Source of the DNA: Candidatus Cloacimonadota bacterium | GTDB taxonomy: Bacteria; Cloacimonadota; Cloacimonadia; JGIOTU-2; B8-G9 | NCBI GenBank assembly: GCA_003647765.1 | Contig: QMNM01000073.1 | Span: forward strand, 1-7,123 | DNA: 7,123 nucleotides | Direction: 5' to 3' | Shown: positions 6,064 to 7,123 of the stretch, piece by piece | Layout of the letters: every line of letters begins with the position of its first letter | How positions within the stretch are numbered: position 1 is the stretch's first letter | Program-made: the position numbers and the translations under genes | Notes under the pieces: generated by a model | What the model was told of the DNA's origin: nothing | Databases searched by the model: none | What the model saw: only the letters and a program-made list of their open reading frames with translations

Positions 6064-6597
6064 ATGCCTGTTGACACATGGCTACACTTCATATTAGGGT
6101 TTATGATAATTGGAGCAATTGCAGCATTGGAGATTAAAGATATTTTATCTTCTATTATTGCAATTGGAATAGTAGGATTAGGATTGTCTCTTGCTTTTTT
6201 ATACTTACAAGCACCGGATTTAGCATTAGTACAATTCGTATTTGAAATCCTATGCGTAATTATTTTGATTAGAGCATTCACTCGTAGAGGTCAACATCCT
6301 ATAGGATTGAAAAGAGATGTACCTGAAACAGTAATTGCTATAACAATTCTATCAGTGATATTTGTATTAAGTATATTTGCTTTTAAGGAGTTGCCATCTT
6401 TTGGAAAGCCAATCGTTAGAGTAGCAGAAAGGTATTTAGCCAAGGGTGCTCAAGAGACCGGCTCTGCGAATTTGGTAACTTCTATCATATTAGATTATCG
6501 TGCTTATGATACTTTAGGTGAAGTAACAGTATTATTCACATCTATTTTAGGTGCATTCACAGTTTTAAGAACTATTGGAAGGAAGCATAGAAAATGA
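6064..6597 (+). CDS. Fused MbhD-MbhE-like membrane subunit (C-terminal MrpA-type region)
   Basis: A 177-aa membrane protein with about five helices (near 7-24, 28-49, 53-72, 88-107, 153-171). The N-terminal half is the MbhD/DUF4040 type, with ALEIKD (21-26) and APDLALVQFVFEIL (50-63). The C-terminal half is the MbhE type, with TGSANLVTSIILDYRAYDT (132-150) followed by LGE (151-153). In Mbh of Pyrococcus these are separate small subunits, while in Mrp antiporters they form the C-terminus of MrpA. Here they stand as one protein without the NuoL-like part of MrpA. They belong to the Na+/H+-translocating module of membrane-bound hydrogenases. AGGAGG (6054-6059), 4 nt before the ATG, gives a strong start. 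The gene follows the repeat/pseudogene island and overlaps mnhB by ATGA. Confidence 0.85.
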   Translation: MPVDTWLHFILGFMIIGAIAALEIKDILSSIIAIGIVGLGLSLAFLYLQAPDLALVQFVFEILCVIILIRAFTRRGQHPIGLKRDVPETVIAITILSVIFVLSIFAFKELPSFGKPIVRVAERYLAKGAQETGSANLVTSIILDYRAYDTLGEVTVLFTSILGAFTVLRTIGRKHRK

Positions 6598-7082
6598 CTG
6601 AAACAAAAGGTATGAGTATTATAGTTAAGACCATCACTCGTTTTACTGTCTGGCTGATTTTTCTATATGGATTATATATAATTATTCATGGACATTTAAC
6701 GCCTGGTGGTGGTTTTGCTGGTGGAGTAATTATCTCTTTATCATTTGTGCATTTTACTTTGGCTTATGGAAGGGAATTCTTTTTGAAAAGGCATAAGATA
6801 TCTACTCTTCATAATATTGAGGCTGGCGCAGGACTTGCTTTTATCATTATTGGAATGTTAGGTATTGCTTGGGCTGGTAGTTTCCTTGCAAATTTCATTG
6901 ATAGAGGCACATTATTTACTTTGAAAAGTGCTGGTACTATTCCATTATTAAACATTGTTATTGGTGCTAAAGCTGGTATGGCTCTTTACTTGGTATTTTA
7001 TTATCTAACCACACACAGGTCCTTTCCTCAAAATTATAATGAACATGAAGTAAAAAATGAGCCACAAAATTACACAAAATAA
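6594..7082 (+). CDS. mnhB: MnhB/MrpB-type Na+/H+ antiporter subunit (MbhF-like)
   Basis: A 162-aa protein with about four membrane helices. The MnhB signature is present: HGHLTPGGGFAGG (32-44) in the first loop and helix, SFLANF (96-101), and SAGTIPLLNIVIGAK (112-126) leading into the last helix. The C-terminal 20 or so residues are polar and probably cytoplasmic. MnhB is a small accessory subunit of the Mrp antiporter and of Mrp-containing membrane-bound hydrogenases, where it helps form the sodium-translocating unit. The start ATG lies within the stop region of the previous gene (ATGA), so translation is probably coupled. In Mrp and Mbh operons MnhC normally follows; here the window ends 41 nt after the stop, before any further gene appears. 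Confidence 0.9.
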   Translation: MTETKGMSIIVKTITRFTVWLIFLYGLYIIIHGHLTPGGGFAGGVIISLSFVHFTLAYGREFFLKRHKISTLHNIEAGAGLAFIIIGMLGIAWAGSFLANFIDRGTLFTLKSAGTIPLLNIVIGAKAGMALYLVFYYLTTHRSFPQNYNEHEVKNEPQNYTK

Positions 7083-7110
7083 TCCGTAAGAAATTCAATT
7101 TTTGTGTGTT

Positions 7111-7123
7111 TTACGCCTTACGC
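7111..7123. repeat. TTACGC direct repeat at the window edge
   Basis: Two copies of TTACGC (7111-7116 and 7118-7123) separated by one C and cut by the window end. CGTAAG (7085-7090) is complementary to CTTACG (7117-7122), giving a weak 6-bp inverted repeat after mnhB. It may be the edge of a longer TTACGC intergenic array; too little is visible to say more. Confidence 0.3.

Overview
The window is low-GC bacterial DNA carrying six intact genes, all on the + strand. They form an energy-conservation locus of an anaerobe: NfnA- and NfnB-type flavin/iron-sulfur oxidoreductase subunits, the catalytic subunit of a group 4 (membrane-bound) [NiFe] hydrogenase, a NuoL/HyfB/MrpD-like ion-pumping membrane subunit, a fused MbhD-MbhE-like membrane protein, and an MnhB subunit. 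The organism cannot be named from the sequence. The AT-rich genes, intergenic repeat families and a leftover FlgD/Por-type C-terminal sorting domain suggest an uncultivated anaerobic bacterium of the FCB-like sphere (WOR-3/Cloacimonadota-type lineages). This is an inference.

Layout. 1-257 is a repeat-bearing leader with a degenerate heptamer array (12-53), a TCGCG/inverted-repeat segment and a strong 10-bp hairpin (151-174). 258-2488 is nfnA-nfnB, overlapping by one base. 2489-2607 is a spacer with a 44-nt two-stage hairpin. 2608-5606 is the hydrogenase large subunit and the antiporter-like subunit, with an ATGA overlap. 5607-6063 is a 457-nt island with no intact gene: featureless AT-rich DNA, CACAGAG repeats, a 17-unit AATYAGR heptamer array, and the last 37 codons of a lost secreted-protein gene. 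6064-7082 is mbhDE-like and mnhB, again with an ATGA overlap. The last bases begin another TTACGC-type repeat.

How the genes may work together. In known systems NfnAB couples NADPH, NAD+ and ferredoxin, and group 4 hydrogenases oxidise ferredoxin, evolve H2 and drive Na+/H+ translocation through Mrp-like modules. The locus fits a redox hub feeding a ferredoxin-dependent, ion-pumping, H2-evolving complex. The hydrogenase small subunit, the membrane anchor subunit and the remaining Mrp subunits (C, E, F, G) are not in the window and may lie downstream or elsewhere.

The points most worth a second look are the NfnA homologue, whose usual glycine-rich NAD(P) loop is not recognisable; the antiporter subunit with glycine where the TM5 glutamate is expected; and the repeat/pseudogene island that splits an otherwise tightly packed operon.
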